A stretch of DNA of 64,000 nucleotides from assembly GCA_020849795.1 (NCBI GenBank), contig JADZFR010000015.1:48664-112663 (forward strand), given 5' to 3'. This stretch comes from Planctomycetota bacterium. Lineage in GTDB: Bacteria; Planctomycetota; UBA8742; UBA2392. The notes under the pieces were generated by a model. It worked only from the letters and a program-made list of their open reading frames with translations. It was not told where the DNA came from and did no database searches. The position numbers and the translations under genes are program-made. This document shows, in pieces, positions 1 to 7,690 of this stretch; the stretch's first letter is position 1, and every line of letters starts with the position of its first letter.

Positions 1-1
1 C

Positions 2-781
2 GCCGTCGACTGGTTCATGAAGAAGTATCTCAAGGTCTGGCAGGACACGACCGAGTACTTTGCAGACCAGGCCGCAAAGCGGCCCCACGAGGGCATGGTC
101 GGCAAAGTTGGCACAAAGTTCGAGTACAACCGCGAGAAGATCTACGACCTGGTGCGCGCGGACAGCAAGGACCGCATCAAGGGTTTCGACTACGACGACC
201 AGGTCCGCAAGTTCATGAGCCGCGCGGGCACGGGCGTGAATGCGGCGATCGGCGGCGGCTTGATCGGCGTGGGCGCGGGCGTAGCAGTGGTAGCGTTGAC
301 GACCGCGGCCGGATTCACATGGATTGACGTGACGGGCATCCTTGGCGGGTTGACGCTGCTGGGCGGGTCGATGCTGGTACTGCCGATGCAGCGCCGCAAG
401 ATCAAGGCCGAGTTCAGCGACCGCTGCACGGCCCTGCGCGCGGCATTGACGGAGGTGCTGGACGCCCAGATCAAGAAAGAAGCCCGCGAAGCCGTTGAGA
501 AAGTGCGCGAGAGCTTCGGCCCGTTCTTTGACTATGTCGGACGTACGACAGGCACGGTCGAGGACGCGATCAAGCAGGTGAAGGAGATTCGCGACGGGCT
601 GATCCAGCTCAAGCGCAAGTTCGGCATGACGCTGGAAGAAGAGAAGGACACGCTCAAGGCAAGCGACACGCGCGAAATGAAGGCGCCGTTGCCGCTGGGT
701 GGCGACAGCCTGGTTGAGCCTGAACCGATGCCGGCCCCGGATGGACAGCCCGAAGTTGAAACCCCGGCCGAAGGCGAGTAA
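2..781 (+). CDS. Dynamin-like GTPase, C-terminal part (5' partial)
   Basis: The reading frame is open to the left edge of the window (A-V-D-W-F precede the first Met at 17), so this is the 3' end of a longer gene. What remains is a charged helical stretch, then two adjacent hydrophobic segments (about residues 75-100 and 105-125 counted from that Met) with the sequence D-V-T-G-I-L between them, then the conserved basic LPMQRRKIKAEF segment and a long charged helix. A hydrophobic hairpin followed by an LP-x-x-R-R-K motif and a helical bundle is the usual C-terminus of bacterial dynamin-like proteins, where it is the membrane-binding paddle. The GTPase domain would lie upstream, outside the window. 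The last 40 residues are acidic, Pro-rich and probably disordered. The family call rests on this end only. Confidence 0.6.
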   Translation, partial: AVDWFMKKYLKVWQDTTEYFADQAAKRPHEGMVGKVGTKFEYNREKIYDLVRADSKDRIKGFDYDDQVRKFMSRAGTGVNAAIGGGLIGVGAGVAVVALTTAAGFTWIDVTGILGGLTLLGGSMLVLPMQRRKIKAEFSDRCTALRAALTEVLDAQIKKEAREAVEKVRESFGPFFDYVGRTTGTVEDAIKQVKEIRDGLIQLKRKFGMTLEEEKDTLKASDTREMKAPLPLGGDSLVEPEPMPAPDGQPEVETPAEGE

Positions 782-791
782 CTCTGCGGGG

Positions 792-2162
792 ATGCATGCC
801 CCTTCCGCCGAGACCGAGTACTTCTTTCGTCATGCGGTAACCCGCGATGCCGCTTACCAGTTGATCCTTCCGACCGAGCGCGACACGCTGCACAACATCG
901 CCGGCGAAGCCATGGAAGCGCTGTGCGCGGGCGAGCACGATCTTTCGCAGAGAGCAGGCGAGATCGCACATCACTTTCGCGTCGCAGGTCGCTCTGTGGC
1001 CGGGCTGGCGGCGCGCGAAGCGCACTTCGTCAACATCGCCGGCACCCACGCCGAGCGCAGCTACGCCAACCGAAAAGCCCTCGAGTTGTGGTTGCGGCTT
1101 GCGGAAATCGGCGACGAGGCGGCACGCCTTGTAGGAACTCACCGCGCGGGCTGCATGGCAACGCTGATGGGCGACGTTGTCCGCGGAGAAGAGTTGCTGA
1201 CCAGCGCCCTCAACGACGCGATTGCGCAGGGCAGCCTGCGGCACGAGTCGATGGCGCTTGGCGAACTTGCGAATCTGTACTGGTACACCGCCCGTGAAGA
1301 CAGCGCGATTGAGTGCTGCCGCAGGGCCATCGAATTGGCTGCGAGCATCCACGACGTGCAGTTGCGCGGCAAAACAACCGGCACGCTGGCCATTATGCTT
1401 TCTCGGCGCGTGCGCGACTTGCGACTGGCATCGGCCGCCGAGGTCGAGGCCCTGTTTGACGAAGCGCTGGCGATCGCCCGGGATTCAGGCGATGTGTACT
1501 TTCACTCCATGACACTTGCGGCTTATGGCGGGCTGTACATATGGCGCGACAACGCAAGGGCACGCGCCTACTACGAGCAGGCAATCGACATCGCGCAGAA
1601 GGGCGGCGAACCCCGCGTCGAGGGCATGGCCTTGTCAAACCTTGGCGTGATTGCCGTCGAAGAGGGTCGCAAGGCCGACGCCGAACAACTGTATGCCCGC
1701 GCCATCGAAATCAACGGACGCTGCGGCATTCAACACGCGCTTTCCATCACGCTGGGAAACCTTGGAAACCTCTGCAAAGAGGCCGGCCGCCACGCAGAGG
1801 CCGAACAGCACTATCTTGAGGGGCTGCGCATTGCACGCAACATCGGCGACGCGCGATCCGAGTACAGCAAGCTCGAAAACTACATCAACATGCTGTGCGA
1901 TACCGGCCGCCCCGCCGAGGCCCTTGGCCAGATCAAGGACTTCATGGCCCACCGTATGCCGCCTGACCGTACGCTGCATGGGCTGTGTCTGTGCGACCTG
2001 GCGTGCATCCACGCGTCGTTGGGCCGCGAAGCCGAAGCCCGTCGTGACTGGCAGGCCGGGATTGAGCGCATTTCGGGTTCAGTGCGCGACGGCGAGATTG
2101 AGTCGCGCCAGCGCCAGCTAGGTCGTTGTTGCGATGTTGGCGGCCTCCCGCACATCGTGTAG
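792..2162 (+). CDS. Tetratricopeptide-repeat protein
   Basis: 456 aa from the ATG at 792, just after the stop of the dynamin-like gene; the open frame runs back to 699 but that part only overlaps the upstream gene. The protein starts almost directly with EYFFRHAVTRDAAYQLILP, the motif that in large AAA-ATPase/TPR signalling proteins joins the nucleotide-binding module to the TPR array. It is followed by about six TPR-like helical pairs (for example A-L-G-E-L-A-N-L-Y near residue 157 and L-S-N-L-G-V-I-A near 280). No ATPase or kinase domain precedes it, so it is either a stand-alone TPR scaffold or the remnant of a longer protein. There is no signal peptide. The partner is unknown. Confidence 0.7.
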   Translation: MHAPSAETEYFFRHAVTRDAAYQLILPTERDTLHNIAGEAMEALCAGEHDLSQRAGEIAHHFRVAGRSVAGLAAREAHFVNIAGTHAERSYANRKALELWLRLAEIGDEAARLVGTHRAGCMATLMGDVVRGEELLTSALNDAIAQGSLRHESMALGELANLYWYTAREDSAIECCRRAIELAASIHDVQLRGKTTGTLAIMLSRRVRDLRLASAAEVEALFDEALAIARDSGDVYFHSMTLAAYGGLYIWRDNARARAYYEQAIDIAQKGGEPRVEGMALSNLGVIAVEEGRKADAEQLYARAIEINGRCGIQHALSITLGNLGNLCKEAGRHAEAEQHYLEGLRIARNIGDARSEYSKLENYINMLCDTGRPAEALGQIKDFMAHRMPPDRTLHGLCLCDLACIHASLGREAEARRDWQAGIERISGSVRDGEIESRQRQLGRCCDVGGLPHIV

Positions 2163-2200
2163 CGGGCTCCGTTCCTCAGAGTCTTCGTCGGTGCCGGGAT

Positions 2201-3661
2201 TCAGAATATCCACTGCAACTGTACGCGAACTTCGTGCATGTTGCGCCAATCGCTGATTCTTTCGGTAGCGCTCAATGCACCGCTTCGGCTGCGGCCGTGC
2301 GGCAATTGCTGGGTGACCACCCGGTAGTCCAGGCTCAGCTTCAGGTTGTCGCCCTTGATGAACCAGGTGACGCCGCCGCCGTATTCGTAGCTGTCAGCGC
2401 CGAACGCGTCACCGTCAACCTGCGCTCCGGTGATTGGCTGGCGGCTCTTGAAGTCATCAAACTCGACCAGCGAAAAGCGGGCACCGATCATCAGCATGTC
2501 GCGCAGAATGAAGTATGCCGCGTCTACCGTCACGCCGTAGTCTTCGGCACCGTGCACCAGGGCCTTGTCTGACGCCAGGTTGGCATCCGCCAGGCGGCCT
2601 GTGCTGGAGAAGTTGACGCGCCGGAAGTGCAGCGCCCAGTTCAATGAAAGCCCGATCCAGCGAAAGTGCCCGTCCGCAGTCAGGTGCACAATGCTGGCAT
2701 CGACGCGCTCGCGCCCACTGGCAGGCGGCGGCACGGGCGTGCCCGAAGGGCTGGCATCGCCATAGTAGATGTTGTCAAGAAACGTGCCTGCGCCGTTGAC
2801 CCGTGCGCTCATCCAGTTGGCGGCCAGGCCCACCATGAAAAACCAGGCGGCGGTGTCTTCCAGCGCGCCAAGGTCGACCATGTGCCGCGCGACTTCACCC
2901 ATCGGGTGAAACTCGACGCGGGCGGCGACCATCATCTGGCCATCCACGAGCTGGCTGAAATTCTCGGCGTTTACGTTGACGTCGCTGTTCCGGAAGCCGC
3001 CCACGAAATGTTCGGTGCGGCCCTGGTCGGTGACCTGCACGCCGCGGTTCGTGATCATGCCGCGTCCCTGGCTGCCGTCGGCGCTTGCCAGCACTCCGTT
3101 GTACAGGCCGACCTGCCACGTCAGCAGGGCTGCGTCGAACGCGCCTTCCCACAGCTCGGCGCGGCCGCTGATGCTGACGCCCTTGCCCCAGCCCTGGCTG
3201 AAGGCTTCGTCGGCGACGGCGCGGTCGGACAGGCCCGTGCGCTCGTGATCGACAAGATACTCCCAGGTCGCGGGAACGCGTTCCTGGCCGACGGTGACGT
3301 TGAACAGCGCGATCGGCGCCCAGCGAAAGAAGCAGTCTTCGATGCGAAAACCGGGGCCAGGCCCGCCCCACGCCAGCCACACGCGGTACTGAAACTCGGG
3401 TGCAAACAGATGCCCGGTAAGGAAGCTGCGCACGCCCACGTTGCGAAAGTTGCTGAAGTCGGCGCCGTTCTGGCCGCCGTTACCGCCTTCGGCGCGCACA
3501 TCGTGGTAGGTCAACCGGAACTGAACCGCCGTGGTCAAGTTGAATTCAAACGCGCCGTCTTCGGTCGCCACACGCAAGCCGGTTTTGCCCAGTTGGGCTT
3601 CGCTTTGTGCGGCGCACGCAGCGGCGCACAGCGCAATCAGCGCAAGAAAGCAGACTCGCAT
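2201..3661 (-). CDS. Phosphate-selective porin-type outer-membrane protein
   Basis: 486 aa from the ATG at 3661, chosen because AGAGG lies six bases upstream; an ATG at 3667 is too close to that site. The N-terminus is a signal peptide ending near A-Q-S-E-A. The mature part is rich in alternating polar and aromatic residues with segments such as F-R-N-V-G-V-R-S-F-L-T-G-H and G-W-G-K-G-V-S-I, as in the OprP/OprO-like porin family, and it ends in I-F, typical of a barrel C-terminus. It would form a trimeric anion or phosphate channel in the outer membrane; the substrate cannot be read from sequence. It lies 23 bases downstream of frr on the same strand, so it may be read through from pyrH-frr. 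Confidence 0.7.
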   Translation of the reverse strand: MRVCFLALIALCAAACAAQSEAQLGKTGLRVATEDGAFEFNLTTAVQFRLTYHDVRAEGGNGGQNGADFSNFRNVGVRSFLTGHLFAPEFQYRVWLAWGGPGPGFRIEDCFFRWAPIALFNVTVGQERVPATWEYLVDHERTGLSDRAVADEAFSQGWGKGVSISGRAELWEGAFDAALLTWQVGLYNGVLASADGSQGRGMITNRGVQVTDQGRTEHFVGGFRNSDVNVNAENFSQLVDGQMMVAARVEFHPMGEVARHMVDLGALEDTAAWFFMVGLAANWMSARVNGAGTFLDNIYYGDASPSGTPVPPPASGRERVDASIVHLTADGHFRWIGLSLNWALHFRRVNFSSTGRLADANLASDKALVHGAEDYGVTVDAAYFILRDMLMIGARFSLVEFDDFKSRQPITGAQVDGDAFGADSYEYGGGVTWFIKGDNLKLSLDYRVVTQQLPHGRSRSGALSATERISDWRNMHEVRVQLQWIF

Positions 3662-3684
3662 GAACATCCTCTCCGGGTGGGGGA

Positions 3685-4251
3685 TTACACCTTCATGACG
3701 TCGGCAGTTTTCTTCTCGAGCAGCTCTTCGATGGACTTGTTGCTCTTGTCCGTCAGCTTCTGGACTTCTTCCTTCAAGCCGCGGTGGTCGTCTTCAGTGA
3801 GAATTGCTTCTTTCAGCGACGCGTCGCCATGCTTGATGGCATCGTGGCGCGCGTTGCGGATGGCCACCTTGCTCTTCTCGGCGATGTCCTTGAGCTGCTT
3901 GGCAATGCGCTGGCGGTTTTCCTGTGTCATGGCCGGCACGCGGCAGATGATGACTTTGCCGTCGTCGCTGGGGTTGAGGCCGATGTTGGCCTCCATGATC
4001 GCCTTACTGATGTTCTTCACCTGGCTCATGTCAAACGGCTTGATCGTGATGGTGCTGGCGTCGGGCGTGCTGATCTGCGCCGCCTGCTTCAGTGGCGTGG
4101 GCGCGCCGTAGTAATCGAACTTGACGTTCTCCACCATGCCGGTGCTCGCTTTGCCGGCGCTGATGCCGATGAATTCCTGCCGCAGGTGTTCAATCACCTT
4201 GTCCATGGCCTCTTCGGTCTCAAGCATGATGGTGTCGTAGTCTTTCGACAT
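3685..4251 (-). CDS. frr: Ribosome recycling factor
   Basis: 188 aa, close to the usual 185. It shows the family signatures: the N-terminal M-E-x-A-x-x-x-L-R-x-E-F-type helix (residues 14-28), S-A-G-K-A-S near 32, the Y-Y-G-x-x-T-P-L motif (residues 47-54), and the C-terminal R-N-x-R-H-D-A-I-K helix. The protein releases ribosomes from mRNA after termination together with EF-G. AGGAG stands six bases before the ATG. It follows pyrH (gap 154 bases), the common bacterial pyrH-frr order, but rpsB and tsf are not upstream; a divergent citrate synthase gene is there instead. Confidence 0.97.
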   Translation of the reverse strand: MSKDYDTIMLETEEAMDKVIEHLRQEFIGISAGKASTGMVENVKFDYYGAPTPLKQAAQISTPDASTITIKPFDMSQVKNISKAIMEANIGLNPSDDGKVIICRVPAMTQENRQRIAKQLKDIAEKSKVAIRNARHDAIKHGDASLKEAILTEDDHRGLKEEVQKLTDKSNKSIEELLEKKTADVMKV

Positions 4252-4405
4252 GGCGCTCTCCTGTGTCAGGTGGGCCGGAATCTACCCGCGCCAAGCGCAG
4301 CGTCAAAGGCAAGCGGGACAAATTTGGATATTAGATTCAGGGGCAGGCCCGAGAAACGTCCATTCGCGCAAGAACCGGTACCCACAGGCCCGTCTGGCAC
4401 CTGGC

Positions 4406-5125
4406 TCAGCTCTCGATCAGCGTGCCGACGTCTTTGCCGCGGATGGCGGCTTCAATGTTGCCCGGCTGGTTCATGTCGGTGACGAGCACAGGCATTTTGT
4501 GTTCTTTGCACAGGGCAATGGCGGTCTGGTCCATGAAGCGCAGGTTTTTCTCCAGCGCCTCCTGGTACGTCAGGCGCGCGACGCGCTTGGCGCCCTTGTT
4601 CTGCTTGGGGTCGCTGTCGTACACGCCATCGACCTTGGTGGCTTTGATGATGACGTCGCAACCGATTTCGATGGCACGCTGGGCCGCAGCCGTGTCGGTG
4701 GTGAAGTGCGGGTTGCCTGTGCCTGCGGCGATGATTGCCACGCGGCCCTTTTCCATGTGTCGGATCGCGCGCCGGCGTACCCACTTTTCGGCGACGCGGG
4801 GTACATCCAGGCTGCTGAGCACACGGGTTTCGATGCCGACGCTTTCGCAGGTGTCCTGCAGTGCCAGCGCGTTCATCACCGTGCCCAGCATGCCCATGTA
4901 GTCGGCGGTGGCTTTGTTGATGTACTTGACGTTCAGCTGCGCGCCGCGCACGAAGTTGCCGCCGCCTACAACAACCGCAAGCTGCACAGGAATCGCCAAA
5001 ATGGCCTTGATCGTCATGGCAATGGCGAGCATGCGCTCACCGTCGATACCCATGCCATTCTGGGGGCCAAACGCTTCGCCGGAAAGTTTCAGCAGTGGTC
5101 GTGTGTATTTCAACTTGGCAGCCAT
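4406..5125 (-). CDS. pyrH: UMP kinase
   Basis: 239 aa from the ATG at 5125 (a TTG 39 bases upstream is also in frame). An amino-acid-kinase fold protein: KLSGEAF at residues 13-19, the nucleotide-binding G-G-G-N-F at 54-58, A-G-T-G-N-P-x-F-T-T-D-T in the middle, and K-A-T-K-V-D-G-V-Y-D-x-D-P, all typical of bacterial hexameric UMP kinase, which phosphorylates UMP to UDP. It is the first gene of a likely pyrH-frr-porin unit and is divergent from citrate synthase. The open plus-strand frame over this region is only its antisense shadow. Confidence 0.96.
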   Translation of the reverse strand: MAAKLKYTRPLLKLSGEAFGPQNGMGIDGERMLAIAMTIKAILAIPVQLAVVVGGGNFVRGAQLNVKYINKATADYMGMLGTVMNALALQDTCESVGIETRVLSSLDVPRVAEKWVRRRAIRHMEKGRVAIIAAGTGNPHFTTDTAAAQRAIEIGCDVIIKATKVDGVYDSDPKQNKGAKRVARLTYQEALEKNLRFMDQTAIALCKEHKMPVLVTDMNQPGNIEAAIRGKDVGTLIES

Positions 5126-5201
5126 GCCGTGCTTGTATCGCGCAACGCGACGGTCGGCAAGCAAAGAGCGCCAAGGCCCTCAAATGGGGCTTCAGGGCCG
5201 C

Positions 5202-5229
5202 TTGCGTGGCGGGGGGGCAGCGATAGAAT
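5202..5229 (+). promoter_or_regulatory. Candidate sigma-70 promoter of citrate synthase
   Basis: TTGCGT at 5202-5207 and TAGAAT at 5224-5229 are separated by 16 bases. The -10 box matches five of six consensus positions, the -35 box only three. The predicted start would be near 5236, giving a leader of about 28 bases before the ATG at 5264. It lies in the 138-base divergent region between pyrH and citrate synthase. Confidence 0.35.
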
Positions 5230-5263
5230 CGCGCCGGACCGGCTTGACACCAAGGACACGGAC

Positions 5264-6406
5264 ATGGCGGAAGCAGGCACACCGGGCGTTGCGTATGGCC
5301 TCAGGGGCGTAGTCGTTGACGACACGCGCATCTGCAAGATCTTCGGCGAAGAGGGTCGGCTTTACTATTACGGCTACAACATTCTTGAGCTGGCAGAGCG
5401 CTGTTCATACGAAGAAGTCGTGCACCTGCTGCTGAAGGGGCGACTGCCGAACAAGGCCGAGCTGGCACAGGTCATCAAAGAGATCAAGGGCGCGCGCGGC
5501 CTGCCCTATGGCGTGCGCGACGTGATCAAGAGCGCGCCCAAGACCAGCATACCGATGGACGTGCTGCGCACAGCCGCCAGTGCCCTGGCGCTGACCGACC
5601 CGGACCCGAAGGATGACTCGGACGAGGGCCGTTACCGCAAGGCGATTCGGCTGGTTGCCCAGTTTCCGGAAATCGTGGCGATGGATTATCGCGTGCGCCG
5701 GGGACAAGAGCCTGTCGCACCCCACGACGACCTGGGCCATGCCGCAAACTTTCTGTACATGCTGCACGGCACGGAGCCGGGCAAAGACGCCGCGCGCACG
5801 ATGGACGTTGCGCTGGTACTGCACGCCGAGCACAGCTTCAACGCCAGCACGTTCACGGCCCGCGTGATTGCCGCGACTCTGTCTGACATGTACTCGGCGG
5901 TGGCGGGCGCAGTAGGCGCGCTGAAGGGCCCGCTGCACGGCGGGGCCAACGAGGGCGTGATCAAGACGCTGCTCGAGATCGGCGAGCCCGCAAACATCAA
6001 GCCGTGGCTTGAAAAGAAGATGCAGGACAAGAGCTTCCGGCTGATGGGCTTTGGCCACGCTGTTTACAAGACGCTGGACCCGCGGGCGATCGTGCTGAAA
6101 AAGTTCAGCGAAGCGACCGGCCGCGAACGCGGAACCACCAAGTGGTACGAGATGTCGAACGAGATTGAACAGATCATGAAGTCGCGGGAGAAACCGCTGT
6201 TTCCCAACGTCGACTTCTACAGTGCCAGCACCTACTACATGATGGGCCTGCCGCCGGAGATTTACACGCCGATCTTTGCGGTAAGCCGCGTGGTCGGCTG
6301 GGCTGCGCACGTGATTGAGCAGATCACGCACAACAAGCTGATCCGCCCGGCGGCCAATTACATCGGCGAGCTGGACAAGCCGTTCGTACCCATCGACAAG
6401 CGATAA
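5264..6406 (+). CDS. gltA: Citrate synthase
   Basis: 380 aa from the ATG at 5264, preceded by AAGGA with a seven-base spacer; the open frame extends upstream only because it runs antisense through pyrH. The catalytic residues are all visible: H225 in GPLHGGANE, H265 in GFGHAVYK and D317 in NVDFYSA, with HAEHSFNASTF at 187-197. The length and the short N-terminus fit the roughly 380-aa citrate/2-methylcitrate synthase group rather than the 430-aa NADH-sensitive form. It condenses acetyl-CoA with oxaloacetate at the entry to the TCA cycle; a methylcitrate role cannot be excluded from sequence. No other TCA genes are adjacent. Confidence 0.93.
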   Translation: MAEAGTPGVAYGLRGVVVDDTRICKIFGEEGRLYYYGYNILELAERCSYEEVVHLLLKGRLPNKAELAQVIKEIKGARGLPYGVRDVIKSAPKTSIPMDVLRTAASALALTDPDPKDDSDEGRYRKAIRLVAQFPEIVAMDYRVRRGQEPVAPHDDLGHAANFLYMLHGTEPGKDAARTMDVALVLHAEHSFNASTFTARVIAATLSDMYSAVAGAVGALKGPLHGGANEGVIKTLLEIGEPANIKPWLEKKMQDKSFRLMGFGHAVYKTLDPRAIVLKKFSEATGRERGTTKWYEMSNEIEQIMKSREKPLFPNVDFYSASTYYMMGLPPEIYTPIFAVSRVVGWAAHVIEQITHNKLIRPAANYIGELDKPFVPIDKR

Positions 6407-6410
6407 GTGG

Positions 6411-6453
6411 GCAGGCGTCACGCCTGCACCGGCCGCGGGCATCACGCCCGCGG
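6411..6453. repeat. Tandem pair of perfect palindromic hairpins
   Basis: Nine bases after the citrate synthase stop codon sit two perfect inverted repeats in a row: GCAGGCG-TCA-CGCCTGC (6411-6427), then CCGCGGGC-ATCAC-GCCCGCGG (6433-6453). Both share the pattern G-G-C-[AG]-T-C-A-C-G-C-C, so the second looks like a variant copy of the first. No T-run follows. They could act as a Rho-independent-like stop or mRNA 3' stabiliser, or belong to a dispersed REP-like family; a genome-wide count would decide. Confidence 0.6.
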
Positions 6454-6523
6454 CAGTTTGTTCATGGAAAGCGACAGGCCGGGTGATTAGGCTTCAACCT
6501 GGCTGCAACTTGTAGAAAGCGTT

Positions 6524-7684
6524 ATGGCACTCACCCGCATCCTACTGCTTGGCGCCAGCGGCAGCATCGGCGCCAGCACCCTTGACGTCGTGCGGCAGCA
6601 CGCCGACCGCTTTTCGATTGTTGGTGTGTCTGCGGGCAGGCGCTACATGCAGCTGCTGGATGCCGTGCGCGAGTTTAAGCCTCAGGTCGCCTGCTTGTGC
6701 GACCCGCAAGCCGCCACCGAGGCACGTGGCGCCATCCATGAGCTGAAGGCCCGGGGCATCAAGACCGAGTGGCGCCTTGACGGCCCAGACGCCATGGCGG
6801 CCATGGCGCGCGAGATTGACTACGACGTGCTGCTGGCAAGCGTGACCGGTGCAGCCGGCTTGCCGGCAGTGCTGGAAGCGGCGAAGCGCGGCAAGCGCAT
6901 TGCGCTGGCGAACAAAGAATCGCTAGTAATGACCGGGCCGATCCTGACGGCGATCTGCAAGCAGACCGGCGCCGAGCTGCTGCCGGTAGACAGCGAGCAC
7001 AGCGCGATTTTTCAGTGCCTGCGCGGTGAAAAACGCGCCGAGATCAAGCGCATCATCCTGACCGCCAGCGGCGGGCCATTTCGCACGACGCCCATTGCCG
7101 ACCTCGAGAACGTCACCGTGCAGCAGGCCTTGAAGCATCCGACGTGGCAGATGGGCCCCAAGATCACCATCGACAGCAGCACGCTTTTCAACAAGGCGCT
7201 CGAGGTGATTGAGGCCAAGTGGCTGTTTGACGTGCCGCGCGCAAAGCTGGACGCCGTGATTCACCCGCAAAGCGTCGTGCACAGCATGGTTGAGTTCGTT
7301 GACGCCAGCATCATCGCGCACCTTGGCCCGACCGACATGAAAATCCCGATCCAGTTCGCGCTCAGCTATCCTGACCGCATTGGGCAGCCGGTGCCGACAT
7401 GGCCCTGGGAGCGCATGGCAACGCTGACGTTTGAGCCGCTGGACTATCAGCGCTTTCCCGCGTTGAAGCTCGGCTTTGAAGTGGCCGAAGCCGGGGGCAC
7501 GCTGGGTGCGGTGTTCAACGCGGCCAACGAAGTCGCCGTGGAGCGATTTCTGGGCGGCAGCATCGGCTATCTGGACATTTTCCGCACGGTCGCCCGGGCT
7601 TGCGACGCCCACAACAACATCAGCCGGCCCGAACTGGAACAGGTGCTCGAAGCCGACCGCTGGGCGCGCGAGCAGGCAAGCTAG
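6524..7684 (+). CDS. dxr: 1-deoxy-D-xylulose-5-phosphate reductoisomerase
   Basis: 386 aa, normal for the family. The NADPH-binding G-A-S-G-S-I-G stands at residues 10-16, followed by A-N-K-E-S-L-V, the metal/substrate motif P-V-D-S-E-H-S-A, A-S-G-G-P-F, and H-P-x-W-x-M-G with N-K-x-L-E-V-I-E-A. The C-terminal part has F-N-A-A-N-E-V-A-V. The enzyme converts DXP to MEP, the second step of the non-mevalonate isoprenoid pathway. In many bacteria dxr sits with pyrH-frr-uppS-cdsA; here pyrH and frr are nearby on the opposite strand and uppS/cdsA are missing, as if that cluster had been rearranged. Confidence 0.97.
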   Translation: MALTRILLLGASGSIGASTLDVVRQHADRFSIVGVSAGRRYMQLLDAVREFKPQVACLCDPQAATEARGAIHELKARGIKTEWRLDGPDAMAAMAREIDYDVLLASVTGAAGLPAVLEAAKRGKRIALANKESLVMTGPILTAICKQTGAELLPVDSEHSAIFQCLRGEKRAEIKRIILTASGGPFRTTPIADLENVTVQQALKHPTWQMGPKITIDSSTLFNKALEVIEAKWLFDVPRAKLDAVIHPQSVVHSMVEFVDASIIAHLGPTDMKIPIQFALSYPDRIGQPVPTWPWERMATLTFEPLDYQRFPALKLGFEVAEAGGTLGAVFNAANEVAVERFLGGSIGYLDIFRTVARACDAHNNISRPELEQVLEADRWAREQAS

Positions 7685-7690
7685 CCGTGC

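Noticed and set aside
2666..4111. 481-codon plus-strand frame
   Set aside because: It is the antisense shadow of the porin and frr genes; composition is His/Val/Ala-rich as expected for a high-GC shadow.
4250..5263. N-terminal extension of the citrate synthase frame by 338 codons
   Set aside because: It runs antisense through pyrH, which has all kinase motifs; a good ribosome-binding site and the family N-terminus are at 5264.
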